Shown: positions 6,800-15,855 of the stretch, piece by piece | Layout: every line of letters begins with the position of its first letter | How positions within the stretch are numbered: the first letter of the stretch is position 1 | Assembly (NCBI GenBank): GCA_041725875.1 | Contig: JBGRQB010000011.1 | Location: 1 to 51,319, forward strand | Direction: 5' to 3' | Length of the DNA: 51,319 nucleotides | From: JBGRQB01 sp041725875 | Lineage (GTDB): Bacteria > Bacteroidota > Ignavibacteria > Ignavibacteriales > Melioribacteraceae | Notes under the pieces: model-generated | Seen by the model: only the letters and a program-made list of their open reading frames with translations | Database searches by the model: none | What the model was told of the DNA's origin: nothing | Translations under genes and position numbers: made by a program

Positions 6800-8356
6800 T
6801 TAATCTTCTTTCCAGTACCCTTTACGCGAAAGGAGATGATCGAGATTAGCAATTCCGTAAACAACTACCGCTGTTACAATGGAAGTGTGCTCCTGATATT
6901 CAGGAATACTTTTGTTATACAAATCTCTTTCAGTGTGCCATATTTCACGATACTTAAAGTTGTAACCTTTTGTATCCTGATCTCCGAATGACATTACAGG
7001 AATGCCTTTTACGGCAAAAGGTCCGCTATCTGTTCCCCAGGCAACAGTCGGTTTTTTACGCGGTGTGCGTTTTTTCAAAGTGAAAGGAAAATCAGGATTT
7101 ATACTGTTAAGAGGTTTACATATTTTTTCAATATCATCCCACATTGCTTCAGAAACAGTTAAGCTGTTTGATACCAGCGGTCCGCCGTCTCTGTTAAACA
7201 TATTTGAAATTTTATCAAGTTTTTCGGGATTTCTTTTTATCCAGCTTTTTGAACCAAGTAAACCAAACTCTTCACCAGACCATAAAATAACAAGGATGGT
7301 GCGCTTTGGTTTTCCGCCTGCTTTCATAATTAAACGAGCAGCTTCCATTGCAGGAGTAACACCGGAACCATCGTCAACTCCGCCTGTTGCAACATCAAAA
7401 GCATCCAGATGACCACCCATAATTACATACTCATCAGGAAATTCAGTTCCCGGAATAACACCAATAACATTGTGATGTTTTATTGGTCCGAGCTTAAAAT
7501 GATTTCTGATATCAAATTCCAATTTGAATCTTTGTCTCTCTTTTGCCATCTGCTCAATAATTTTGTACTGATGTTCATCAAGTTTTATATCGGGCACGGT
7601 TGGCAATGTATCAAAAGTTAAATCGTAAAGATTTTTTCTGTCATACAAAGCTGTAATCGGATTTGGTGCAGATTGAATAATTCCAAGAATTCCTGCTTCA
7701 ACCATCTCTTTGTAAAATACAGCCGGTTCATCGTGATAAGGAAGTAATTCTTTTTTCTTCCCTTCTTTTCTGTGTCGCCAATTGTAGCGCTGAATTCTGC
7801 TGTTTTCAATTTCTATTTTTGCATTTATCAGTTTAACGGTATCTCTGAATGTATCCGCTGCTTTGGAAATATCAATTGGCCAGCCGGTACTTTCACCTGA
7901 AACTAAAACCCAGGCACCTTTAAGGCGTTTTTTCATTCTGTCAAACTGCTGTTGAGTTTTTGGTTCAATTAAAACATGACCTTTCTGAACTCCGTGTGTA
8001 CCTGAAGTGTAGGAGGGAGTAGCAAAATGAAGGTGCATTCCGTTGTGAGAAAGCATTCTTCCGAACCAGGGACCGCGGTTGAATCCTACAGGAAGTTCTC
8101 CTGCTTCGCCCATAATTACTTCCATTCCCCATTCTTTAAATTTGCTTGCAGCCCATTCCGCAGCATTTTCATATGCATCGGAACCGATTAATCTTCCACC
8201 GAATCTGTTGCACAAAATATCCAAATGTTTCATCGTCTGGTTATCGGTTTTCCCGATTTCAATAATTTTTTTTACAACAGGATCGGTTTGTGAAAGAGTA
8301 ACGGTAATTAATAATACCGACAGTATCATTAATTTAATTACATTGATCTTTTTCAA
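6800..8356 (-). CDS. Secreted M28 family zinc peptidase
   Basis: This 518-residue protein has a signal peptide (MKKINVIKLMILSVLLITVTLS) and no lipobox, so it is probably periplasmic or exported. An N-terminal region with a PA-like insert precedes the catalytic domain. The two-zinc site of M28 aminopeptidases is complete: H316 (GGHLDAFD), D328 (GVDDGSG), the catalytic/ligand pair E362-E363 (WSGEEFGLLGS), D390 (NRDGGP) and H474 (EIWHTERD). It would remove N-terminal residues from peptides or act as a carboxypeptidase of the Q type. Substrate preference is not predictable. Confidence 0.92.
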   Translation of the reverse strand: MKKINVIKLMILSVLLITVTLSQTDPVVKKIIEIGKTDNQTMKHLDILCNRFGGRLIGSDAYENAAEWAASKFKEWGMEVIMGEAGELPVGFNRGPWFGRMLSHNGMHLHFATPSYTSGTHGVQKGHVLIEPKTQQQFDRMKKRLKGAWVLVSGESTGWPIDISKAADTFRDTVKLINAKIEIENSRIQRYNWRHRKEGKKKELLPYHDEPAVFYKEMVEAGILGIIQSAPNPITALYDRKNLYDLTFDTLPTVPDIKLDEHQYKIIEQMAKERQRFKLEFDIRNHFKLGPIKHHNVIGVIPGTEFPDEYVIMGGHLDAFDVATGGVDDGSGVTPAMEAARLIMKAGGKPKRTILVILWSGEEFGLLGSKSWIKRNPEKLDKISNMFNRDGGPLVSNSLTVSEAMWDDIEKICKPLNSINPDFPFTLKKRTPRKKPTVAWGTDSGPFAVKGIPVMSFGDQDTKGYNFKYREIWHTERDLYNKSIPEYQEHTSIVTAVVVYGIANLDHLLSRKGYWKED

Positions 8357-8433
8357 TTTAGTTCCCCTAAGATTAGTTATTTATTTTATTGAAGATTAAG
8401 AAATCTTCAACACTCAATTTACAAAAATCATAT

Positions 8434-9288
8434 TTAAATGATTGTTAATTTATCCCCAACTCGAATAATGTTGTTTTCTCCTTTTAACAAAGTAGAGTTT
8501 TGACCAAAGAAAGATCCCTTTTTCTCTTTTATCTGATTAATTTGTGCAAGTGTTGCAAGAGGTTCGGAAGGGTCTTTTATTTGACCATTTTCCTGATTAA
8601 TTGTAATAATTTTACATCTTCTGCAAGGTTTGCGCAATCCAAAAGAGTATTCACCTTTTTCAGATCCAAGAGTTTCTATAATATGTTCATCAAACGGAGC
8701 AAGATTTTTTAACACAATATTTGCCCGGAATCTTTTCATATCAACCTGAGCGTTTCCGTTTTCTTCTAATCTTGAATTAAGAAAAGAGAGAGATTCTTCC
8801 AAAGTTATTAAAAAAGGATAACCATCTGCAAAAGCTGTTTTGGCATTCTCACCCTGAAGATATTTTGGACTTACATTTCGGATAAAACCATTTGGGAATT
8901 TTACCAGACGCAAATTTTTGAAATTAAACTTACCCAAAGTTTCAGTAAGCCAGCGGGAAGCATTATCACCCTGATCAATTCCTTTACAGTCAGAATCCCA
9001 CACAGCAGTGTCGATAGTTTTATCTTCCTTAGAATTTAGTTCCACCTCTAACGGAGAAATTCCTTCAGCCTCCAGTACTAAAAAATCTTTATTAAGAGCC
9101 ACTTTAATTTTAGCCATCTCGGTAATTTGTCGCTGCGTAATAAAATTGTAATCTTCATCTGTAAGCATCCATCTCCGGTCGTGTTCAAGTCCTTCAATTG
9201 TTAATTTACTTTCATTCAGACTTATCCCCTTGAGGGATTTTACCGGGTAAATATTTAATTCGGTTATTTCGATTTTATTGGTGTGCAT
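8434..9288 (-). CDS. MOSC domain protein, YcbX-like
   Basis: This 284-residue protein has an N-terminal MOSC beta-barrel (ELNIYPVKSLKGISLNES, followed by LEHDRRWMLTDED) and a C-terminal MOSC domain. The latter carries 'GLRKPCRRCKIITIN', including the conserved cysteine thought to take part in sulfur or molybdenum-cofactor chemistry. Family members include the C-terminus of Moco sulfurase and E. coli YcbX/YiiM, which detoxify N-hydroxylated bases using Moco. YcbX often carries a C-terminal ferredoxin domain. This one ends after the MOSC domain, so an electron donor would have to come from elsewhere. Confidence 0.88.
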   Translation of the reverse strand: MHTNKIEITELNIYPVKSLKGISLNESKLTIEGLEHDRRWMLTDEDYNFITQRQITEMAKIKVALNKDFLVLEAEGISPLEVELNSKEDKTIDTAVWDSDCKGIDQGDNASRWLTETLGKFNFKNLRLVKFPNGFIRNVSPKYLQGENAKTAFADGYPFLITLEESLSFLNSRLEENGNAQVDMKRFRANIVLKNLAPFDEHIIETLGSEKGEYSFGLRKPCRRCKIITINQENGQIKDPSEPLATLAQINQIKEKKGSFFGQNSTLLKGENNIIRVGDKLTII

Positions 9289-9459
9289 ATTTTAAACTAG
9301 TTTAGTTAACAGATTTTTCTTGTTAAAACAATAAATTTAAAATAATAATTGTTATTTTCTTATGAAAAGAAAATAAGATAAATATCTGAGCTAAAGAATT
9401 TTAATTCAAAATGACATTCAACGATAATCTACTACTAAATGAATTGGAGAAATTTTGGA

Positions 9460-12255
9460 ATGATTGATTCAGCCTCCGGAAAGAAACTAAAACTTAATCT
9501 TGCTGCAAAAATTATAATAATATCTGCTCCCGTGTTTTTCCTTTTTTTGATTTTGATAGGAAGTATGTCTGAAAAATTATTAATGGATCAGATTATTCAT
9601 AATTCTGATCACCTTTTGATGACTATGTCAAAACAGGAAGCGGCTGAAATTGATCGTTATTTTAAGCGGATAGAAGATCTGGGAATTAAATCTTCTGAAG
9701 TTTTAAAAGATTGGATAACAAAAGGAAAAAATATTTCAAAAGTCGGGTTTGATAAAAAATATAAGAAAAAAAATGGTGCTGTCAGAACCAATATTGAACA
9801 TTTTAAGAATAAAGATATTTCCGGAGTTTTTCTTTCAAATCTCACACCGATTGATAATGAAATAAAAGAAATTATTCTGGCTACCGAAACAAGATTTGAA
9901 GAATACGCAAAAGCAACTAAGCCGCTTGTTTTTAATATGTACCTGATTACTAAACATCAGCTTATCAGAATTTATGAGAAAGACTGGGCCCTCGAAGTTG
10001 AAGCAGATCACGATTTTAGAAAAGATATCTTTTACAATATTTGTCTGCCGAAAAACAACCCCGAAAAAAAAGCTAAATGGACTGACCCATATTATGATTC
10101 CATTTGGAAAAGATGGATGACGAGTCTGATAACCCCGATTTACATTGATGATAAGTTTTTTGGAATAGTTGGTCACGATGTAATTCTTGATGATATTTAT
10201 GATGATGTTGCCAAACGAAAATATTTTGAAACAGGTTACGGGTTTATTTTCGACAACAATAAAAATCTGGTTATGCATCCCAAATATATTTCAGAGTTAA
10301 AACAATCTGCAGAAATGGGAACTCTTTTGAGCAGAAGTAAATTTGGAAATAATCTTTTAATAAAATTGGTTTCTGATATTGTTGACTCAGATAACATAGC
10401 GAATGGCAACAAAAAAATTTATGACTACAAAGGTGAAAAACATTACGTCTATACTTCTAAGCTAAATATACTTAACTGGTATTATTCAATAGATGTTACC
10501 GAATCAGAATTTCTTAGCTCTTTGCCGCAATTCAGAAAAACATTTTTATTCAGAGCGGTTATAGGGACTTTACTCTTATTTATTCTGGTTGTTTTTGTTG
10601 TGTGGTTTTTTATCATCAAGCCGATAAAAAAACTGAAAACAGCTACGGAAAATATAATTGCCGGAGATTTCAAACAAACTGTAAAGGCGGCTTCCGGTGA
10701 TGAAATTGGTGAATTGACTTCTTCATTCAACCATATGATAAAAGAAATTAACCAAAAAATATGGGAAGTTAATGACGCAAAAGAGCGTTACAAAAAAGTG
10801 CTTCTTAATTCGGAAGAAGGAATATTTCAATCAACTCTTGAAGGAGAGTTTCTTGATGCAAATCCCGCCACAGCAAAAATTTTAGGCTACAACGATAAAG
10901 ATGATTTATTTTCAAATGTAAGTGATATAAAGAAACAGATTTATGTAAATACAGAGGACAGATATAAACTTATAGAAAAAATAAAAAGTACTGTCAATGC
11001 ACATCATTGTGAAATTCAGGTTTACAAAAAAGATGGCGGCATAATCTGGATTGAGTTGCGCGAAAAAGGAATTAGAGATGAAGAAGATAAAATTCTCTAC
11101 ATCGAAGGGTTCTTTAATGACATTACCGAAAGAAAAAGATCGGAAGAAATTTTAACAATCTCCAACACAATTTTGAAAACGCAGCAGGAAACATCGCCTG
11201 ACGGAATTTTAATTGTAGATCAGAATTTCAGCACAGTTGATTATAATGAAAGATTCCTTGAAATGTGGGGAATTCCGGAAGTTATTATGAAAACCCAGAG
11301 TGATGTTGAAGCAAGAAATTATATCAGCAATAAACTGGTTGATCCGACACAGTTTAATGAAAGAATTATGCAGCTTTATCAAAACTCGGGTGAAAAAAGT
11401 TATGATATTATAGAACTTAAAGGTGAAATTTATTTTGAAAGATATTCTGCTCCCCTTATCAGCAAGAATGGAAAAAATCTGGGAAGAATCTGGCATTTCC
11501 ATGATATTTCCGTGAACATCAAAATTCAGAAAGATTTGATAGAAGCAAAAGAAAAAGCTGAATCATCTGATAAGTTAAAATCAGAATTCCTTGCGCAGGT
11601 ATCTCACGAAATCAGAACCCCGATTAATGCGGTTCTTAGTTTTTCACAGCTGATGAAAGAAGAGTTATCAGAACAGGTTGATCCTGATTTGAAAGACGGA
11701 TTCAGAACAATTGATAATGCCGGACGAAGAATTATCAGAACAATCGACCTGATATTAAATATGTCGGAACTTCAATCAGGTTCATACGATTATGTTAGCA
11801 AGCCTGTAAATATTTATGAAGATACAATATTTAATTTATACAGCGAGTATAAACATTTTGCGCGTGAAAAAAATCTGACAATGGAAATTATTAAGCTTAC
11901 AGATTTTTACGATGTAATTGCCGATGAATATACAGTAACACAGATATTTTCCAACTTGTTGGATAATGCAATAAAGTACACATTGACAGGCGGTATTGAA
12001 ATAATTCTTCTGCGAGATGATGACGGAGCACTGGTTGTGGAAATTAAAGATACTGGAATTGGAATATCGGAAGAATATCTGCCTAACTTGTTCAAAGAGT
12101 TTACGCAGGAAGAACAGGGCTATACAAGAAAATATGAAGGTAATGGTTTGGGACTGGCTCTTGTTAAAAAATATTGTGAATTGAATAAAGCACAAATTAC
12201 AGTAGAAAGTGAAAAAAATGAAGGAACTACATTCAGAGTAAAATTTGCAAAATAA
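9460..12255 (+). CDS. Hybrid-free sensor histidine kinase: Cache-HAMP-PAS-PAS-HisKA-HATPase
   Basis: The 931-residue form starts at the ATG preceded by GGAGA at 9 bases. An in-frame ATG at 9439 would add seven residues that contain this site. TM1 is near residues 15-37. A periplasmic dCache-like sensor domain extends to about 355, and TM2 lies near 361-384. HAMP follows (IIKPIKKLKTATENI). There are two PAS domains, near 440-560 (with PAC) and 563-687. HisKA has the phospho-acceptor H716 in VSHEIRTP. The HATPase domain shows the N box (NLLDNAIKYT), DTGIGIS and GNGLGLALV. No receiver domain or response regulator gene lies nearby, so the output is unknown. The ligand of the Cache domain cannot be predicted. 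Confidence 0.93.
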   Translation: MIDSASGKKLKLNLAAKIIIISAPVFFLFLILIGSMSEKLLMDQIIHNSDHLLMTMSKQEAAEIDRYFKRIEDLGIKSSEVLKDWITKGKNISKVGFDKKYKKKNGAVRTNIEHFKNKDISGVFLSNLTPIDNEIKEIILATETRFEEYAKATKPLVFNMYLITKHQLIRIYEKDWALEVEADHDFRKDIFYNICLPKNNPEKKAKWTDPYYDSIWKRWMTSLITPIYIDDKFFGIVGHDVILDDIYDDVAKRKYFETGYGFIFDNNKNLVMHPKYISELKQSAEMGTLLSRSKFGNNLLIKLVSDIVDSDNIANGNKKIYDYKGEKHYVYTSKLNILNWYYSIDVTESEFLSSLPQFRKTFLFRAVIGTLLLFILVVFVVWFFIIKPIKKLKTATENIIAGDFKQTVKAASGDEIGELTSSFNHMIKEINQKIWEVNDAKERYKKVLLNSEEGIFQSTLEGEFLDANPATAKILGYNDKDDLFSNVSDIKKQIYVNTEDRYKLIEKIKSTVNAHHCEIQVYKKDGGIIWIELREKGIRDEEDKILYIEGFFNDITERKRSEEILTISNTILKTQQETSPDGILIVDQNFSTVDYNERFLEMWGIPEVIMKTQSDVEARNYISNKLVDPTQFNERIMQLYQNSGEKSYDIIELKGEIYFERYSAPLISKNGKNLGRIWHFHDISVNIKIQKDLIEAKEKAESSDKLKSEFLAQVSHEIRTPINAVLSFSQLMKEELSEQVDPDLKDGFRTIDNAGRRIIRTIDLILNMSELQSGSYDYVSKPVNIYEDTIFNLYSEYKHFAREKNLTMEIIKLTDFYDVIADEYTVTQIFSNLLDNAIKYTLTGGIEIILLRDDDGALVVEIKDTGIGISEEYLPNLFKEFTQEEQGYTRKYEGNGLGLALVKKYCELNKAQITVESEKNEGTTFRVKFAK

Positions 12256-12260
12256 AAGTA

Positions 12261-12290
12261 AATAAAATCCGGCCTTGGCCGGATTTTATT
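12261..12290. terminator. Bidirectional terminator
   Basis: A 14-bp perfect palindromic stem (aataaaatccggcc / ggccggattttatt) with a minimal loop lies between the convergent histidine kinase and lipoprotein genes. The AT-rich outer part supplies a T run on both strands. Confidence 0.88.
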
Positions 12291-12292
12291 GT

Positions 12293-13021
12293 TTAATTTT
12301 TTACAGCCTCTTCCATAATAATGTCATATCTGTAGCCTGCACCAAAATCTTTATTTAAAATGATTTTTCCTTTAAAGGTAACCACATCACTGATATTTAC
12401 AGTTTCAGCAGTTGTTATGGTTAAATCATATTTTTTGTTAAACTCGGTCCCGTCCTGAATATGAATCCAGTTTTTGTCAAGAATATTTGCGTTGAATTTT
12501 GTTACCTGTCCCTTAATCTGAATTATTTTACCTTCAAACTTTTTAGGATTTTTATAAAGATCTGCAATTGAAATTTCGTTTGAGTTTTTTGTTATGTTAA
12601 CACTTGCCTGAGCCGAAGATTTTCTCATATTTTTTTTATGCGGATTCATCATTGAATGAGCTGTTGCCGTGGCAGTTTCATTTTTTTCAAATCCGGCTTT
12701 TGATACAAACCACACAGAAGGGAAAGTACGGTTTAATGTTTTGCTCTCGAAATTTTTCATTTCCATTCCGGCTTCGTAATAAATTGTTTGTCCGGCTTCA
12801 GCTTCACGTTTTGTAACAGCAATCCATTTTTCTGAATTATCTTTTTTCAACTTCAGGTAAGTGTAAGAAGGAGTTTGCAATACTTCTGTAATTTCTCCTG
12901 ATAATTGTCCGGAACCAGCCTGAACAGATGCTGTCTGGTTAGTAACTACAGGTTCTTCTTTTTTACTGCAGGCGGTTAAGATTAAAAACGAAAACAATAC
13001 AAGTGCGATAGTTTTTTTCAT
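12293..13021 (-). CDS. Lipoprotein with two OB-like domains (NrfJ-like first domain)
   Basis: The 242-residue form starts at MKKTIALVLF. AAGGA lies 8-9 bases upstream, and the further upstream ATG adds only nine polar residues. The lipobox LTAC puts the lipidated Cys at residue 18. Residues of about 45-115 (SGEITEVLQTPSYTYLKLK, KWIAV, ESKTLNRTFPSVWFV) match a small OB-like domain seen in NrfJ-related periplasmic proteins. A His/Met-containing linker follows. Then a second OB-type unit (KKFEGKIIQIKGQVTKFN, NWIHIQDGTE, VVTFKGKI) resembles the tRNA_anti-like lipoprotein domain. NrfJ proteins travel with cytochrome or nitrite systems elsewhere, but no such genes are visible here. Confidence 0.72.
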   Translation of the reverse strand: MKKTIALVLFSFLILTACSKKEEPVVTNQTASVQAGSGQLSGEITEVLQTPSYTYLKLKKDNSEKWIAVTKREAEAGQTIYYEAGMEMKNFESKTLNRTFPSVWFVSKAGFEKNETATATAHSMMNPHKKNMRKSSAQASVNITKNSNEISIADLYKNPKKFEGKIIQIKGQVTKFNANILDKNWIHIQDGTEFNKKYDLTITTAETVNISDVVTFKGKIILNKDFGAGYRYDIIMEEAVKN

Positions 13022-13092
13022 AACAGTTTCCTTAGTTAGTAAATTCACTAATTGAATATAACAAAGAAACTATTATTGGACAATGTATCTTA

Positions 13093-13899
13093 TTAACTTT
13101 GAGGAATTTTATTTGTCAGACTAATACCCAGTGCATTTCTGATTTTAAAGTTTGAAACAATTTTATAATCTGTCTTTGAATTATCCACTTCGTAATTATC
13201 AATTTCGGAGCAGGCCGCAGATTGATGAAAAAACTCGAGTTGAGTCGGGTGTTCATCTTCACAAACATTAAATGTTTCATTCCATAAATCTTTTTCAATT
13301 ATTTCCAAAATAACTCTACAGGCATTGTCGCGGTGAAGCAGATTCAGTTTTTTAAAGTTTCCTAAAATTACCGGATTGCTGTTTTTTCTGATTGGAATTC
13401 TTCCGTAGCCATATAAACCGCCAAAGCGGAGAATGGTTAAATCAAATTCGCTGTTTTTCAAATTTGCTTCTGCTTTCAGGAGAGTCTCTGCCCTTACACT
13501 GCTTGCATAATTGCTCTCTTCTGTCACAACACCGTTTGTATCAAGGTAAACAGAAGTTGAACTTATGTAGATAATTTTTTTTACAGAAGAAGAATTTATT
13601 TTTTTAGCCAGAAGTTTTATCTGCTCGTCGTGCGGAAATATTTTACCATCAGATTTACTGTCGAGCGGAGGAATGTTGATTATTAAAACATCGGAATTAA
13701 AAAAATCTGAGTTTTCATTTTGAGAAATCCCTTCCGGTAAATTGATTAAAAAGGGATTAATTGATTTGTCGTTTAGTTCATCAAACTTTTGCTTGGTTCT
13801 TGAAGAACCATTAATTATATAATTTTTTGAAATTAAAAACTCTGACAAAGGCAACCCAAGCCAGCCGCATCCTAAAATACTAATTGTAGTTTGGTCCAT
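13093..13899 (-). CDS. Atypical SDR, YeeZ-like NAD(P)-dependent epimerase/dehydratase family
   Basis: This 268-residue protein has an N-terminal nucleotide-binding loop GCGWLG (residues 10-15) after 'ISIL', the variant typical of YeeZ-type SDRs rather than GxxGxxG epimerases. 'KIIYISSTSVYLDTNGVVTEES' contains the catalytic-region Ser/Tyr seen in sugar epimerases, and 'LTILRFGGLYGYGR' the following strand. The family is poorly characterised and the substrate unknown. The gene follows the terminator of the upstream 604-residue protein, so it probably has its own promoter. Confidence 0.8.
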   Translation of the reverse strand: MDQTTISILGCGWLGLPLSEFLISKNYIINGSSRTKQKFDELNDKSINPFLINLPEGISQNENSDFFNSDVLIINIPPLDSKSDGKIFPHDEQIKLLAKKINSSSVKKIIYISSTSVYLDTNGVVTEESNYASSVRAETLLKAEANLKNSEFDLTILRFGGLYGYGRIPIRKNSNPVILGNFKKLNLLHRDNACRVILEIIEKDLWNETFNVCEDEHPTQLEFFHQSAACSEIDNYEVDNSKTDYKIVSNFKIRNALGISLTNKIPQS

Positions 13900-13925
13900 A
13901 AATTTGACTTTTTTGTTAATACAAA

Positions 13926-13948
13926 AAAGTCCTCACAAAGAGGACTTT
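13926..13948 (-). terminator. Terminator overlapping the stop codon of the upstream minus-strand gene
   Basis: A 9-bp stem (aaagtcctc / gaggacttt) with a 5-nt loop. On the minus strand it is followed by a run of six or more T residues. The stop codon of the 604-residue protein gene forms part of the stem. Confidence 0.85.
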
Positions 13949-15761
13949 ATATTGCAACCAGATTTTTTTCTAAATTCCTGTTAATACTCAAAATTTCGTT
14001 TTCTATATTTTCGAGTTCACAAATTATTTCATTCTTTATTTCATGAACCTTGAGTTTCATTTCGGAGAACAGATCTTTATAATATGATATTCCGTCATTC
14101 AGGTTTGATATAAAATCATCAACATATTTTGCCTGTTTTTCAGAATGTGATTTTTGTAACTCTTCAACCTTTTCACGCAGATGATCCACATACATATTTA
14201 ACTCTTTTATAAACATATGCGGACGATCATTTGATGTTATAAGATTGATTTTTCCGTAAATATGCTGCGCCATTTCTTTAAGAGAAGTAATTTTAGAAAA
14301 ATAAGCCAGATTCGGACCGGGACAAACAGAAACTCCGGGTCCCTCAACTTTTGTATCAAGATCATTTTTGATTAAAGCCGCAGTTCCCAAACCAACACAA
14401 ATACAAGATTTTTCTGTTACTTTTTCTTTCTCTTTTTGCTCTTCCTGCTTGCTTAAAAAACGAGCTTCTATTTCTGCAAATTTTTCTTTTATAAATTTTC
14501 TCGAAGCAGTACAGATCGAATTTCCCTGTGAATCTTTGTTAAGCGCAAGATAACGTTTTGGACAGGCGCTTCCTGGTTTACCTGACTTTATCAGTTCCAT
14601 TTTTTCAATATCTTTGGAGTTGTTTCTCACGTTATTGAATTTAACGCCAAGTGGTGAAATGTCACTAAGATAAAAATCTTTTTCAGTTGCTTCGGAAAGA
14701 AGGTTCAAAGTTTTTTTATCAACGTTTGTAACATCGGGAGAAAGTAAAAACGGACTTCCCCAACCTACCGAATCAACTCCGTAGTGATCAATCAGAAAGT
14801 TGTGTTCTTCTGCGGTTCCTACACCACCCTGAACAGTTATTTTCATTTCAGGAAGATTATTCGGTACAGGTTTATTTTTTGCTTTAAGAGCAGAAGTAAA
14901 GAGCTGCAGGTTGTTGTCAAACAGACTTGTGCGATTTTCCTTAAACTCCTGCAGAATTGGTCCCAGAAGATATCCGTCAGTAGCAAATGCGTGTCCGCCA
15001 CAATTTAATCCGGATTCAATTCTGTATTCCGAAACCCATATTCCTTTTTTCGCAAGAAATTTTCCCTGTATTAAAGCAGATCTGTAATCGCTCACTTTGA
15101 TGATAACTTTTTTCTTAATATTACCGTTTTCATCCGGAAAGAAATCATCAAAATTTTCGAAGTAGCTGTATAATTTGGGATTTATTCCTGCTGACAAAAC
15201 AATTGAAGATTCCAGCGAACTGTTTGCAAAACCGCGCAGAGCAGCGTGAGCATCATTATATTCTGCCGGAAGAGTTTCACTTCCTTTTTTATTTGCTTTG
15301 TCAAGTTTTGTCATAATATTAACATCTATGGCACCGGCAGTAAGATTTTTTTTCAGCCAGTTTGAAATGTCGTTCAGACAAGTATTTTCTTTAATTTTTT
15401 TGTTAAATTCTTCTTTCAGCTCAGAAAAGTCGGGCAGCATATCAAAATATTGTTCAAGTTCGGAACTCTTTTTTGAAAATGAATTTTTCATTTCCTCAAA
15501 ATTGTCCTTAACCATTTTATCTATCAAATTAAGATATTCTGTTATCCTTTTGGCGCGTTTATCTTCAGATTTATTTGAAATTTCCTTAAAAGGCAAATTG
15601 AGTTTTTTGCTGTAGAACTCACGCATTTTTTCCATCAGGGAATCATCTACTAATGAAATAACGGATGAAATACCATACTGAGCTGCTTTGGCGGGGGTGT
15701 CGACTGTAAACCCGATTCCCATAACAGGAATGTGAAAAGTATGTTTATTCTTTGATTTCAT
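13947..15761 (-). CDS. Uncharacterised TIM-barrel-like protein with cysteine-rich C-terminal part
   Basis: The 604-residue form is chosen because GGAAC precedes MKSKNKHTF; another in-frame ATG lies 36 bases upstream. I recall conserved hypothetical proteins of this size and N-terminus in Bacteroidota. Three segments resemble FMN-dependent TIM barrels of the nitronate monooxygenase/IMPDH kind: 'MGIGFTVDTPAKAAQYGISSVIS' at the N-terminus, 'GLNCGGHAF' (251-259, compare EAGGH) and 'QGGVGTAEEH...DSVGWGSPFL' (311-339, compare the phosphate-binding GGI and mGt motifs). The C-terminal third adds C400, C417, C453, C455 and C480 in 'GSACPKRY', 'SICTAS', 'CICVGLG' and 'SVCPGPN', followed by a long coiled coil. 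This fold and a possible metal site are inference; no function is known to me. Confidence 0.6.
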   Translation of the reverse strand: MKSKNKHTFHIPVMGIGFTVDTPAKAAQYGISSVISLVDDSLMEKMREFYSKKLNLPFKEISNKSEDKRAKRITEYLNLIDKMVKDNFEEMKNSFSKKSSELEQYFDMLPDFSELKEEFNKKIKENTCLNDISNWLKKNLTAGAIDVNIMTKLDKANKKGSETLPAEYNDAHAALRGFANSSLESSIVLSAGINPKLYSYFENFDDFFPDENGNIKKKVIIKVSDYRSALIQGKFLAKKGIWVSEYRIESGLNCGGHAFATDGYLLGPILQEFKENRTSLFDNNLQLFTSALKAKNKPVPNNLPEMKITVQGGVGTAEEHNFLIDHYGVDSVGWGSPFLLSPDVTNVDKKTLNLLSEATEKDFYLSDISPLGVKFNNVRNNSKDIEKMELIKSGKPGSACPKRYLALNKDSQGNSICTASRKFIKEKFAEIEARFLSKQEEQKEKEKVTEKSCICVGLGTAALIKNDLDTKVEGPGVSVCPGPNLAYFSKITSLKEMAQHIYGKINLITSNDRPHMFIKELNMYVDHLREKVEELQKSHSEKQAKYVDDFISNLNDGISYYKDLFSEMKLKVHEIKNEIICELENIENEILSINRNLEKNLVAI

Positions 15762-15855
15762 GTTGTTCCGTAAATTAGTGAACTCAAATTTATGCAAAAA
15801 TTAACGAAATTAAGAATTTACTTTGAACTATTGGAAATGTTTCTATAAAAAGTAA

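Noticed and set aside
7002..7412. Long open frame on the plus strand opposite the M28 peptidase
   Set aside because: It lies entirely antisense to a gene with all catalytic residues in place and its translation shows no recognisable domain; it is a shadow of that gene's codon pattern.
9439..9459. Upstream ATG of the Cache-PAS histidine kinase
   Set aside because: The sequence between the two ATGs contains GGAGA at the right distance for the second ATG, so the first is unlikely to be used.
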